Position numbers and translations under genes: made by a program
Shown here: positions 8,582-16,925 of the stretch, one piece after another
Position numbering within the stretch: position 1 is the stretch's first letter
Layout of the letters: every line of letters begins with the position of its first letter
Source: Bacteroidota bacterium
Lineage (GTDB): Bacteria; Bacteroidota; Bacteroidia; Chitinophagales; Chitinophagaceae
Direction of reading: 5' to 3'
Length of the DNA stretch: 64,000 nt
Assembly (NCBI GenBank): GCA_018267725.1
Contig: JAFDXY010000001.1
Span: 16,144-80,143, forward strand
Notes under the pieces: model-generated
Told to the model about the DNA's origin: nothing
The model's input: only the letters and a program-made list of their open reading frames with translations
The model's database searches: none

Positions 8582-9436
8582 GTGAATACAACAACTTACC
8601 AAATTAAATTAGATCAGTTTGAAGGTCCTTTCGATTTATTATTATTTTTTATTGAAAGAGATGAATTAGATATTTATAATATCCCTATCACCAAAATAAC
8701 CAACGATTTTCTTGATTACATACACACACAAGAAAAATTAAATATTGAATTAAGCAGCGAGTTTATTTTGTTCATATCAACCCTTATGCGTATTAAAGCA
8801 AAACTATTATTGCCACGCAAAGAGATAGATGCACAAGGAAATGAGATAGACCCCCGACAAGAATTAATTGATAAAATTTTAGAATATAAAAAATTCAAAG
8901 AAGCTGCAGTAAAAATGGCCGAAATGGAAGCTGAACGTTTATTAATGGTTAAACGTGGCAACTTACATAAAGAATTACATACTATTGGAGAGGAGGCGGG
9001 CGAAGGCACAGAAATTCAAACCATTACTTTATTCAAATTAATGAAGGCTTTTGAAAAAGTAATGCAACGTGTACACGACCGCCAAAACAAACCCGTACAC
9101 ACCGTAGTTCGCTACAACTACACTATGGAAGGCAGCAGAGATTATATGACGGAGTTTGTAAAGAGAGAAAAAACTGTATCGTTTGAAAAAGTTTTTGAAG
9201 TGTGCGAAAACCGTATTCATGCATTATTTCTTTTCTTATCAATGTTAGAATTAACGCAACAGAAATACATGAAACTGTTAATAGGCGAAGGCAGAAATAA
9301 TTTTATTATAGAATGGAATGATAATAGAGAAGAAGATTTGCAATTTGCCGGAAATGAAGTTGAGAGAGCTACCGAAGAAGATACGCCACCAATAATAGAA
9401 GATGGCGATAATGATTTTAATCCACAGCTGAATTAA
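8582..9436 (+). CDS. scpA: Segregation and condensation protein A
   Basis: The 284-residue protein begins with YQIKLDQFEGPFDLLLFFIE, the kleisin N-terminal block of ScpA, and ends with a winged-helix segment (EKTVSFEKVFEVCENRIHALFLFLSMLELTQ in pieces) before an acidic tail. ScpA bridges SMC heads and binds ScpB in chromosome compaction. The start is a GTG at 8582, and no ATG is available before the conserved block. No scpB gene lies next to it. The acidic C-terminal 35 residues are probably disordered. Confidence 0.93.
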   Translation: MNTTTYQIKLDQFEGPFDLLLFFIERDELDIYNIPITKITNDFLDYIHTQEKLNIELSSEFILFISTLMRIKAKLLLPRKEIDAQGNEIDPRQELIDKILEYKKFKEAAVKMAEMEAERLLMVKRGNLHKELHTIGEEAGEGTEIQTITLFKLMKAFEKVMQRVHDRQNKPVHTVVRYNYTMEGSRDYMTEFVKREKTVSFEKVFEVCENRIHALFLFLSMLELTQQKYMKLLIGEGRNNFIIEWNDNREEDLQFAGNEVERATEEDTPPIIEDGDNDFNPQLN

Positions 9437-9510
9437 AAATTGAAAAAAAGTATTATTCTGTTTGTTTATATAATAACTTCCTTAACATCTTTCTTTTTAA
9501 TATATAAATA

Positions 9511-9543
9511 AAAATCCCCGCATTTGTATGCGAGGATTTTTTT
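9511..9543. terminator. Bidirectional terminator between scpA and the RRM gene
   Basis: A 13-bp stem with one mismatch (AAAATCCCCGCAT at 9511-9523, ATGCGAGGATTTT at 9528-9540) lies between two convergent genes and has A- and T-runs on both sides. Confidence 0.75.
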
Positions 9544-9558
9544 ATAGTGGAGATAATA

Positions 9559-9963
9559 TTAATATCTGTTGTAACCGCCACCGCCGTTTCCGCGGTCTCT
9601 GCCACCACCACCGTAACCACCGCCACGGTTGCCACCACCACCAAAGCCGCCACGGCTACCGCCGCCGCCAAAGCTTTTCTTAAAACCGCCACCGCCGCCA
9701 CTTCTGCGTTCGCCTTCAGGGCGTGGTTGGCTTTCATTAACTACAATTTTACGACCCTGAATATCAGTATCATGTAAAGCAGCTATTGCAGTTTTTGCTG
9801 CATCATCATCTGCCATTTCAACAAAACCGAAACCTTTGCTGCGGTCGTTTTTAAATTTGTCTGTTACAATTTTTGCACTGCTTACTTCGCCATAAGGGGC
9901 AAATAATTCTTGAAGGTCTTCACTGGTCATTTGCCAGTTTAAATTTCCAACGTAAATGTTCAT
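9559..9963 (-). CDS. RRM-domain RNA-binding protein with glycine-rich tail
   Basis: Residues 1-80 form one RNA recognition motif: RNP2 is IYVGNL at 3-8 and RNP1 is KGFGFVEM near residue 43. Residues about 90-134 are a Gly/Arg/Tyr-rich tail (GGGG, RGG, YGG repeats) like those of RGG-box proteins. Such small RRM proteins are common in Bacteroidota and cyanobacteria, often cold-inducible, and bind RNA with little sequence preference. The tail is encoded by a simple GGC-type repeat that produces long open frames on both strands, none of them real. Confidence 0.92.
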   Translation of the reverse strand: MNIYVGNLNWQMTSEDLQELFAPYGEVSSAKIVTDKFKNDRSKGFGFVEMADDDAAKTAIAALHDTDIQGRKIVVNESQPRPEGERRSGGGGGFKKSFGGGGSRGGFGGGGNRGGGYGGGGRDRGNGGGGYNRY

Positions 9964-10197
9964 TGTTTTTTGATTAAATGTTTACAAAAACCCATTATAA
10001 AAACAGCAACCAAAACCCTGAGCATTTACTTTTTTAAAACCCCGAGAGAATGGAAAACCGGTTATTGGGTACAACAAAGATAGTTTTTTTGAGATACCGC
10101 CCAACTTTTTTTCGGGGAATGGAAATAATATTGTTTTTGCAATTTTTAAAATAGTTACTACTTTAGAACTAAAAACTGACACAAAGCTTTTATTGCT

Positions 10198-10983
10198 ATG
10201 AAACAACTATCACTTTTAATAATTGCAATGTTTTTTTTAAAATGTTTATATAGCCAAAAGCATTCAGAATATAATATTGCTGTTGGTACTGGCTTGTTTA
10301 AGTATGCTGGCACAGATAATACTTATATAGAACCTTATTATTCATCAGTAAATACTAATAGTGTAGCTATAACAGCAGGGGGAAAGGGCTATGCTAATAA
10401 CCCTCACGGCAATAAAGCTGGCTTTTCTTATTTTATTTTGGTAGGGATGAAAAAAATAACTAAACGTAATTTTTTATGGCGTTATAGCATATCATATGAA
10501 TCCGTTGAAAGTAAAAAATGTATTAATTGGCTATATGATGGTTTTAGCTATTATAAAACTTTAGGAGGAGAGTGCTTGTTAAGAAACCAGTTTATTACAC
10601 TTAGTCCCAATTATGGCTACAGATTTACAAATAAAAAAAATGTAAATGTATATTGTGATATAACTGGAGGATTGGATATTGCTATGAATTTTTTCAATGC
10701 TCACGAAAAAACTTATGCAATTACCGCTACTAATAATACTGTAACAAATGATGATTTATCTCGTACAAACGGTGGCTTTCATCCGTTAGATGTTAGGGCT
10801 AATCTGCAGGCAGAAATTGGTTATAACCGGTGGGGAATAATTGTTGACTATACTTGGGGGTTCTTTACCGGCATTAATACAACCATAGGAAGTACGCCAG
10901 AAGTGAATAATTCAAGATTTTTAAAATTTGGGTTGTCCTACCAGCTTAAATCTACTAAAAATAAAAAGCCTCACAATTCGTGA
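10198..10983 (+). CDS. Putative outer-membrane beta-barrel protein
   Basis: A 261-residue protein with a clear signal peptide (about residues 1-19, ending CLYSQ). The mature part is rich in aromatic, alternating beta-strand segments and ends with FLKFGLSYQLK, a strand of the kind seen near barrel C-termini. I do not recognise a specific family. It is a single gene with its own terminator, and its role is unknown. Confidence 0.65.
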   Translation: MKQLSLLIIAMFFLKCLYSQKHSEYNIAVGTGLFKYAGTDNTYIEPYYSSVNTNSVAITAGGKGYANNPHGNKAGFSYFILVGMKKITKRNFLWRYSISYESVESKKCINWLYDGFSYYKTLGGECLLRNQFITLSPNYGYRFTNKKNVNVYCDITGGLDIAMNFFNAHEKTYAITATNNTVTNDDLSRTNGGFHPLDVRANLQAEIGYNRWGIIVDYTWGFFTGINTTIGSTPEVNNSRFLKFGLSYQLKSTKNKKPHNS

Positions 10984-10991
10984 GGCTTTTG
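10962..10991. terminator. Bidirectional terminator before rplI
   Basis: The stem AAAAGCCTCAC (10963-10973) pairs with GTGAGGCTTTT (10979-10990 region) around a 5-nt loop. It overlaps the stop of the barrel gene and faces the end of rplI, so it can serve both strands. Confidence 0.8.
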
Positions 10992-11010
10992 TAAAATTTA
11001 ATTTTTAAAA

Positions 11011-11457
11011 TTATTCTCCTATAACTTCAAATTCAATTTCGGTATTGTTGCCGTTACCAAAATCTATAGTAGCTTTGTAGTTACCTAATTCTTTTACTTC
11101 ATCTACAATATGAATACGTTTACGGTCTATTTCATAACCTTTTTGGTCGCGAATGGCACGTGCAATTTGTAATGAAGTTACGCTTCCAAATATTTTGCCC
11201 GAAGTACCTGTTTTAGCACCAATTTTTACAGGAGAAGCTTTTAATACTTCTACTACTTTGTTTATTTGGGCTAACATTGCTGCTTCTTTTTTAGCTTGTA
11301 CTTTTAAACGTTCTTCTAATTGTTTTACGTTTGAAGGATTAGCTTCTACAGCAAATTTTTTAGGAATTAAATAGTTGCGGGCATATCCGTTTTTTACGGT
11401 TACTAATTCGTTGCGTCCGCCAAGATTATCTACATCTTGAATTAAAATTACTTGCAT
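11011..11457 (-). CDS. rplI: 50S ribosomal protein L9
   Basis: At 148 residues it carries the L9 N-terminal signature (MQVILIQDVDNLGGRNELV, then VKNGYARNYLIPKKFA) and the second globular domain after a long helix. It is the last gene of the rpsF-rpsR-rplI unit. The 110-bp gap to rpsR is longer than the gap between the first two genes. Confidence 0.98.
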   Translation of the reverse strand: MQVILIQDVDNLGGRNELVTVKNGYARNYLIPKKFAVEANPSNVKQLEERLKVQAKKEAAMLAQINKVVEVLKASPVKIGAKTGTSGKIFGSVTSLQIARAIRDQKGYEIDRKRIHIVDEVKELGNYKATIDFGNGNNTEIEFEVIGE

Positions 11458-11567
11458 TGTTTTGTTTTTTTAGTTCCCAAGACACCCAATCTGTTTTTAA
11501 TGAATGATTGCGACTGTCAGTTCCTTTTATAAAGGAAAATTAGGGAGTGGTTACTAATATGTTTGTT

Positions 11568-11831
11568 CTATTTTAATAAATCTGTAACGTAAGGTAATAA
11601 AGCCATTTGACGTGCTTTTTTTACTGCATCGCTTACTTTACGTTGGTATTTTAAAGAGTTTCCGCTTAAACGGCGAGGCAACATTTTACCTTGTTCATTC
11701 AAGAATTTCTTTAAAAATTCTACGTCTTTATAATCAACATATTTAATACCGTATTTTTTAAAACGGCAATATTTCTTTTTAGGTTTCTCCTGCTTAATGG
11801 CAGTAAGATATTTTATTTCGTTCTTTGCCAT
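11568..11831 (-). CDS. rpsR: 30S ribosomal protein S18
   Basis: The 87-residue protein shows the S18 core: [38 protein letters not shown] and [10 protein letters not shown]. It binds 16S rRNA as a heterodimer with S6, encoded immediately upstream and separated by only one base from the S6 stop. The few cysteines (one at residue 22) do not form a zinc site. Confidence 0.98.
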   Translation of the reverse strand: MAKNEIKYLTAIKQEKPKKKYCRFKKYGIKYVDYKDVEFLKKFLNEQGKMLPRRLSGNSLKYQRKVSDAVKKARQMALLPYVTDLLK

Positions 11832-11832
11832 A

Positions 11833-12189
11833 TTATACCTCCGCTACTTTTTGGTTTTTAAATGGAAGACCTGTTTTTTTATGAGCATTGTATTCAACAG
11901 CATATTTATCTAATTTGGTAAATAGGTGTCTCATTACTTGCTCATCACGCAATAATTGAATTTTCAATTTTTCGTTAAAATCAGCAGTGCTGCTGTATTC
12001 TAACACCCAATAAATGCCTGTGGTTTTTTTCTCAATGGGGTACGCTAAAGATTTTAAGCCCCAAGGTTTACTGTGTACTACAGAACCTTTGTTTTCGGTG
12101 ATAAAGCTCTCGTACTTTTTTTGAGCAGATTTAAAATCTTCTTCAGAAAGTACAGGCGTAAAAATCACCATTAGTTCGTAATTGTTCAT
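11833..12189 (-). CDS. rpsF: 30S ribosomal protein S6
   Basis: The 118-residue protein begins [18 protein letters not shown] and contains the [19 protein letters not shown] block typical of S6. It is the first gene of the ribosomal operon with rpsR and rplI. Upstream lie about 85 nt of leader containing three hairpins, a plausible site of feedback control by the S6:S18 complex, although the known consensus for that complex is not evident. Confidence 0.98.
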   Translation of the reverse strand: MNNYELMVIFTPVLSEEDFKSAQKKYESFITENKGSVVHSKPWGLKSLAYPIEKKTTGIYWVLEYSSTADFNEKLKIQLLRDEQVMRHLFTKLDKYAVEYNAHKKTGLPFKNQKVAEV

Positions 12190-12275
12190 TACCTGTTTGT
12201 TTTTAATTGGTTTTTCCCAATGGACAACTTTGAAATTGTATCAAAGCAGAATCTGCCAAAACAGATTTGGGGCTG
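12190..12275 (-). promoter_or_regulatory. Hairpin-rich leader of the rpsF operon
   Basis: Three short hairpins occur in succession: AATCTG/CAGATT (12250-12267), CTTTGA/TCAAAG (12228-12246) and ATTGG/CCAAT (12206-12221). The first can be replaced by CCAAA/TTTGG (12256-12270), so two forms are mutually exclusive. The position before a ribosomal operon suggests autoregulation. This is inferred from base pairing only. Confidence 0.45.
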
Positions 12276-12283
12276 CAAAAGTA
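12276..12283 (-). promoter_or_regulatory. -7 element upstream of rpsF
   Basis: On the minus strand the sequence reads TACTTTTG followed by GC, matching TAnnTTTG. The -33 element is poor: a TTG lies at 16 bp rather than the usual 19-20 bp. Confidence 0.45.
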
Positions 12284-12320
12284 GGGGATTTTGCTATTTC
12301 AAAACTTATTTTTTTGAAAA

Positions 12321-13058
12321 CTAAGAGTTATTGCTACCTGAATTTTTTTGGTGCAACAGTTTTGATTTGGTTAAATATTTGCCGTTGGGTGCATACATAA
12401 AAAGGCATGTACCACCTTTAATAGTTTCAATAATGGCATTATTTTCTTCTTCGGGAACGGCGGGGCAACCTTCGCTTCTACCAATACGACCTTGTAATTT
12501 TATAAAATCTTCGCTTACATAAGCAGCACTGTGCATTACAATACCTCTGTTGTATGCATTATCATTAAACCCTTTTTCTTCTCCTTCTAATTTTAATGAA
12601 TAACCATGTTTGCCAAAATACGTTGTAGAAGTAACATAAAAACCAAGACTGCTTTTAAAACTTTGAGATTTATTGGAAAACGAAGTAGCACTTTGTGTAC
12701 CCGAATTTTTGCCATGAGAAACGTAGGTATTAAACAGAATGCTATAATTTTTTATATTAATAACAAATAATCTTTTAGCTGTTGAAGGAAGACTAAAATC
12801 TATAATAGAAATGATGCTATCGTTTTTTACTTTTCCAATGGTTACTAAACTTTGATAACCTTTAAGTGCAGCAGTAAATGCTTGTTTAGATAAACCTAAT
12901 TCTGATAGATTTAAGCTATCGTAAACAGAAACATTTTGCTTTATTTTAGTTGCAGTTACTGCAATAATTTTTGTTGAATGAATATTATTAAAAGAAAGAG
13001 AAATTCCTCCAATAAATAAAAAAACTATCGTAACAACAAATGCACATTTCCTTTGCAT
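12321..13058 (-). CDS. Murein L,D-transpeptidase catalytic domain family protein
   Basis: A 245-residue exported protein with an N-terminal membrane or signal segment (about residues 6-24). The catalytic region holds H176 in VMHSAAYV and C198 in GRSEGCPAV, with S195 completing the SxGC pattern. This fits the YkuD_2-type L,D-transpeptidase family, whose relatives form or trim 3-3 crosslinks or attach proteins to peptidoglycan. Activity is inferred from the motif. A TATCTTTG -7 box lies about 20 bp upstream. Confidence 0.85.
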   Translation of the reverse strand: MQRKCAFVVTIVFLFIGGISLSFNNIHSTKIIAVTATKIKQNVSVYDSLNLSELGLSKQAFTAALKGYQSLVTIGKVKNDSIISIIDFSLPSTAKRLFVINIKNYSILFNTYVSHGKNSGTQSATSFSNKSQSFKSSLGFYVTSTTYFGKHGYSLKLEGEEKGFNDNAYNRGIVMHSAAYVSEDFIKLQGRIGRSEGCPAVPEEENNAIIETIKGGTCLFMYAPNGKYLTKSKLLHQKNSGSNNS

Positions 13059-13078
13059 AGGATATAATTTGAAGGCCG

Positions 13079-13086
13079 CAAAGATA
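13079..13086 (-). promoter_or_regulatory. -7 element upstream of the L,D-transpeptidase gene
   Basis: The minus strand reads TATCTTTG followed by CGG, matching TAnnTTTG. No clear TTG lies at the expected -33 distance. Confidence 0.4.
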
Positions 13087-13142
13087 GGGAGAAGCCTTTC
13101 TGTGCAGCCTTTTTGTAAAATGCTTTAACTTTTTTAAAACGT

Positions 13143-14192
13143 TTATTCAATACGTTTTAGTAATACTATATAAGTAGGAAAGTGGTCGCTATAACCGCCG
13201 CGGTAAGTATTTCCATCCCAAGTACGCATAGGGTAGCCTTTGTATTTTCCTATGTTTTCTTTCATAAACTCTCGGTTATAAATAAATTGCTGATAATAAA
13301 AGAAACCGTTTTGAGATTTGTTTAACCAAGGGTAATTAATCATTATTTGGTCAAAAAGCCCCCATGCATCTTGATAAGCCAATGTGCCAATACCTTTTTT
13401 GTATAAATCAATCCACGGATTAAAAATGCCACCGGGTTGTACATCGGCAATTTTACCTTTTGCTTTTAAAACTTCGGTAATACTTGGGCTAATAGGGTCG
13501 TCATTTAAATCGCCCATAATAATTACTTTTTGTTCACCATCTGCTTTAGCAATACTATCCATGTGTTTTTTGCAAACCATTGCTGCTGCTGCCCTTGCGG
13601 GTGCACTTCTTTCTTCGCCACCTAACCGAGATGGCCAGTGATTTACATATACATGAATGGTTTCTCCATCTAATTTTCCTTTCACCCATAAAACATCTCT
13701 GGTGTAATAAGCATCTTTTGAATTACCCGGAAGTTTTACAAAAAGGGGTTTGCTTTCTTCTACCTTAAAATATTTAGAATTATAAAGTAAAGCTACATCT
13801 ACTCCACGTGCATCTTTGCTATCATAATGTACAAACTTATAATTGCGTTTTATTAATAATGGGTGATGAATTAAATCGTTCAGTACTGTATCATTCTCAA
13901 TTTCTGCAACACCAATTAAGGCAGGACCATCTGGGTTGGCAGGTGCAGCATCGGTACCAATGCCTGAAAGAACGGTGGCTAATCTTTCAATTTTTGTAAA
14001 ATAAATTTTTGAATTGTAGTTTTTAGCTCCTTGCGGAGTAAACTCTACATCATTAACCATAGGGTTGTGCACTGTGTCGTAAAAATTCTCTAAATTGTAA
14101 AATGCAATAACTGCTACTTTGTAGTTTTGTTTTTGTGCATGCAGCCAACAACCGATGAAAACTGTCAATGCACCTAATATATATTTCTTCAT
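13143..14192 (-). CDS. Secreted endonuclease/exonuclease/phosphatase-fold protein
   Basis: The 349-residue protein has a signal peptide (MKKYILGALTVFIGCWLHAQ). The full set of EEP-fold motifs is visible: FYNLENFYD, GVAEIEN with the metal-binding Glu, DARGVDVALLY, VNHWPSRLGG, IMGDLNDDP with the catalytic Asp/Asn, and the final YSDHFP histidine. Members cleave phosphodiesters in nucleic acids or phospholipids. The enzyme would be periplasmic or extracellular. Divergent to it is a TonB receptor with a DUF5689 lipoprotein, a combination that suggests use of external nucleic acids or phosphate (inference). Confidence 0.88.
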   Translation of the reverse strand: MKKYILGALTVFIGCWLHAQKQNYKVAVIAFYNLENFYDTVHNPMVNDVEFTPQGAKNYNSKIYFTKIERLATVLSGIGTDAAPANPDGPALIGVAEIENDTVLNDLIHHPLLIKRNYKFVHYDSKDARGVDVALLYNSKYFKVEESKPLFVKLPGNSKDAYYTRDVLWVKGKLDGETIHVYVNHWPSRLGGEERSAPARAAAAMVCKKHMDSIAKADGEQKVIIMGDLNDDPISPSITEVLKAKGKIADVQPGGIFNPWIDLYKKGIGTLAYQDAWGLFDQIMINYPWLNKSQNGFFYYQQFIYNREFMKENIGKYKGYPMRTWDGNTYRGGYSDHFPTYIVLLKRIE

Positions 14193-14321
14193 GCTGTAAA
14201 TGTAATGTTAGTAAACAAATAATATCCTTATTTTGACCTGAGTAATTTTTTTTTACTTTTTTATTAAAGTTAATAGATTTTAAGTTACTTTTAATTTTGC
14301 ATTTTTTTAAAAACTAAGCTT

Positions 14322-16886
14322 ATGAGATTTACCGGTGTTTTATTACTGGCCGTTTGTTTTGTTGTTCAAACTGCCAATGCCCAAAAAAAAGGGAAGAAAC
14401 CTTTGAAAGACACAACTACTACATCGAAAGTTGATAGTACAATGGAAGAAGATGTTAAAAACGCCATATCGGGCGATATTCCCGTTGTAACTTTAGATGA
14501 TAATGATTTAGGCGATGGAAGTTCGCAAAACATTTCTTCGGTTTTAACTGCAGGGAGAGATCCATTTTATTCTGCTGCCGCTTTTAATTTTAGCCCGGCA
14601 AGGTTTAGAATTCGTGGGTACGACGCAGACCATTTTAGCACATTTATGAATGGTGTTCCTATGGAAAACCTTGATAATGGTTTTACTCCGTTTGGTTTGT
14701 GGGGAGGATTAAATGATGTAATGCGAAACAAAGATTTTTCTTTAGCATTACGCCCCAACACATTTGCTTTTGGAGAATTGGGTTCTGCTATTAATATAGA
14801 CTCTCGTGCAAGCAAACAGCGAAAGCAAACAGAATTTGGTTATGCTTATTCTAACAGAAACTATACACATAGGTGGAGTTTTACCCATAGCACAGGTATA
14901 AGCAAAAAAGGATGGGCATTTACTTTTAGTGGAAGTAGAAGATGGGCCGATGAAGGTTATACGCCAGGTACTTATTATAACGGATGGAGTTATTTTTTAG
15001 GAGTTGATAAACGTATTGGGCAAAAACATTTACTCTCACTTGTTGCTTTTGCGGCACCAACAGAAAATGGTAAACAAGGTGCAGCAACAGCTGAGGCCCA
15101 AAGTTTAGCCGGCTCTCCGTATTACAACCCGTATTGGGGTTACCAAGTAGGTAAAAAAAGAAATGCTAATGTGGGAAGAGTTAACCAACCAATGTTTATA
15201 TTAACGCATGATTATAGAATTAATAATAAAACTTCTTTAGTAAGTGCAGTTGCTTATTCGTTTGGAGATAGAGGAGCATCAAGTTTAGATTGGTACAATG
15301 CACCAGACCCACGCCCAGATTATTATAGAAATTTACCGAGCTATTATCAAAGCAATCCAACAGAATTTCAAATGATGACAAATGCCTGGAAGAATAATGA
15401 AAGCACTCGTCAAATAAATTGGGCAGGATTATATGATGCTAACCGTAATAATATTGAAACATTTAACGGAACAACTGGAAAAAGATCTCGCTATCTTTTA
15501 TCAGAAAATGTAACCAACTCGCAACGTTTAAACTTTAGCACCGTATTAAATACAACGGTAAAAAATCTTGCTTTTACAGCAGGATTATCTTATCAATCAA
15601 TGAAAAATAATTACTTTAAAAGAATTTTAGATATGCTTGGCGGTGATTATTTTGCTGATTTGAATCAATTTGCTGAAAGAAGTTATCCTAACAATCCTAC
15701 TGCCAACCAAAATGATTTAAACAGACCCAACAGAATTGTACATGCAGGAGACAGATATGGTTATGATTATGATATTAATATTAATAAAGCAAGCGGTTGG
15801 GGGCAAGTAGTAGCCAGATACAGTAATATAGATTTCTTTGCAGCTTTAGAATTATCTAATACTCAATTTTGGAGAACAGGAAATGTAAAAAGCGGTTTAT
15901 TCCCTAATAATTCTTACGGAAAATCTACTGTTTACAACTTTAATAATTATGCTTTTAAAGGCGGCTTTACGTTTAAGATTGATGGAAGAAATTACTTCTA
16001 TGTAAATCAATCAATTATGTCAAGAGCTCCTTTTTTCAGCAATGTATATGTTTCTGCAAGAACAAGAGATATTACACAACCTAATATTAAAAGTGAGCAA
16101 ATACAATCTGTAGAAGGAGGGTATGTATTAAATGCTCCTAAATTAAAAATAAGATTAAGTGGTTATTATACAGAAATTAAAAACCAAATGGATGTACTTT
16201 CTTATTATGACGATCACTATCAAAACCTTGTAAATTACGCATTAAGCAATATTAGCAAATTACATTACGGAATGGAATTTGGATTTGAAGCAAAAGTTTT
16301 ACCAAATGTTACCGTTAATGGTGCAGCAGCTTTGGGCAGATATTATTATAATGGCCGCCAATATGCAATTACTACTTTAGATAATAATGCAAGCGTATTA
16401 AGTTCAGATTCTGTTTATGCAACCAATTACAGAATAGGTGGCACGCCACAAGAAGCTTACAGTTTAGGCATTACTTATCGTTCACCAAAATATTGGTTTG
16501 TAAGCTTAACAGGAAATTATTTTGATCAAATGTGGATTGATTTTAACCCAATAAGAAGAACTGCAAAAGCTGTTATTGATGTGCCCGCTAACAGTCAAGA
16601 TCGCAGCGATATTCTTAATCAACAACAATTTAATGGACAATACACATTAGATTTTTTTGGAGGTTATTCTTGGAAATTACCAAAGCGTTATAACATTAAT
16701 CATAAATCAACATTCTTGGTGTTAAGTTTTGGAGTAAGCAATATGCTAAACAACCAAAATATTATAACAGGTGGGTTTGAACAATTACGATTTGATTTTA
16801 CCACACATAACGTAAACAAATTCCCTTCAAAATATTACTATGCTTATGGCATTAATTATTTTGCAAGTGCAACCATTAGATTTTAA
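14322..16886 (+). CDS. TonB-dependent receptor
   Basis: An 854-residue outer-membrane protein with a signal peptide ending near TANAQ. After a short Lys/Thr-rich stretch comes IPVVTLDDND, which may be the TonB box, then a plug domain (about residues 65-170, with FRIRGYDADHFSTFMNG and GLWGGLNDVMRN) and a barrel ending in an aromatic C-terminal strand (FASATIRF). The usual N-terminal carboxypeptidase-like domain is missing. Only 39 bp separate it from the lipoprotein gene, so the two form an operon. TAATTTTG at 14292 may be its -7 box. Confidence 0.87.
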   Translation: MRFTGVLLLAVCFVVQTANAQKKGKKPLKDTTTTSKVDSTMEEDVKNAISGDIPVVTLDDNDLGDGSSQNISSVLTAGRDPFYSAAAFNFSPARFRIRGYDADHFSTFMNGVPMENLDNGFTPFGLWGGLNDVMRNKDFSLALRPNTFAFGELGSAINIDSRASKQRKQTEFGYAYSNRNYTHRWSFTHSTGISKKGWAFTFSGSRRWADEGYTPGTYYNGWSYFLGVDKRIGQKHLLSLVAFAAPTENGKQGAATAEAQSLAGSPYYNPYWGYQVGKKRNANVGRVNQPMFILTHDYRINNKTSLVSAVAYSFGDRGASSLDWYNAPDPRPDYYRNLPSYYQSNPTEFQMMTNAWKNNESTRQINWAGLYDANRNNIETFNGTTGKRSRYLLSENVTNSQRLNFSTVLNTTVKNLAFTAGLSYQSMKNNYFKRILDMLGGDYFADLNQFAERSYPNNPTANQNDLNRPNRIVHAGDRYGYDYDININKASGWGQVVARYSNIDFFAALELSNTQFWRTGNVKSGLFPNNSYGKSTVYNFNNYAFKGGFTFKIDGRNYFYVNQSIMSRAPFFSNVYVSARTRDITQPNIKSEQIQSVEGGYVLNAPKLKIRLSGYYTEIKNQMDVLSYYDDHYQNLVNYALSNISKLHYGMEFGFEAKVLPNVTVNGAAALGRYYYNGRQYAITTLDNNASVLSSDSVYATNYRIGGTPQEAYSLGITYRSPKYWFVSLTGNYFDQMWIDFNPIRRTAKAVIDVPANSQDRSDILNQQQFNGQYTLDFFGGYSWKLPKRYNINHKSTFLVLSFGVSNMLNNQNIITGGFEQLRFDFTTHNVNKFPSKYYYAYGINYFASATIRF

Positions 16887-16925
16887 TAATAAAACCAATT
16901 ATAAACTTTTTAATAGTACAGTATC

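Noticed and set aside
9453..9777. Ala/Thr/Val-rich open frames on both strands over the RRM gene tail
   Set aside because: They are other frames of the glycine-rich repeat coding region.
9982..10206. Minus-strand 74-codon open frame upstream of the RRM gene
   Set aside because: No recognisable domain, atypical composition, and it overlaps the start of the better supported barrel gene on the other strand.
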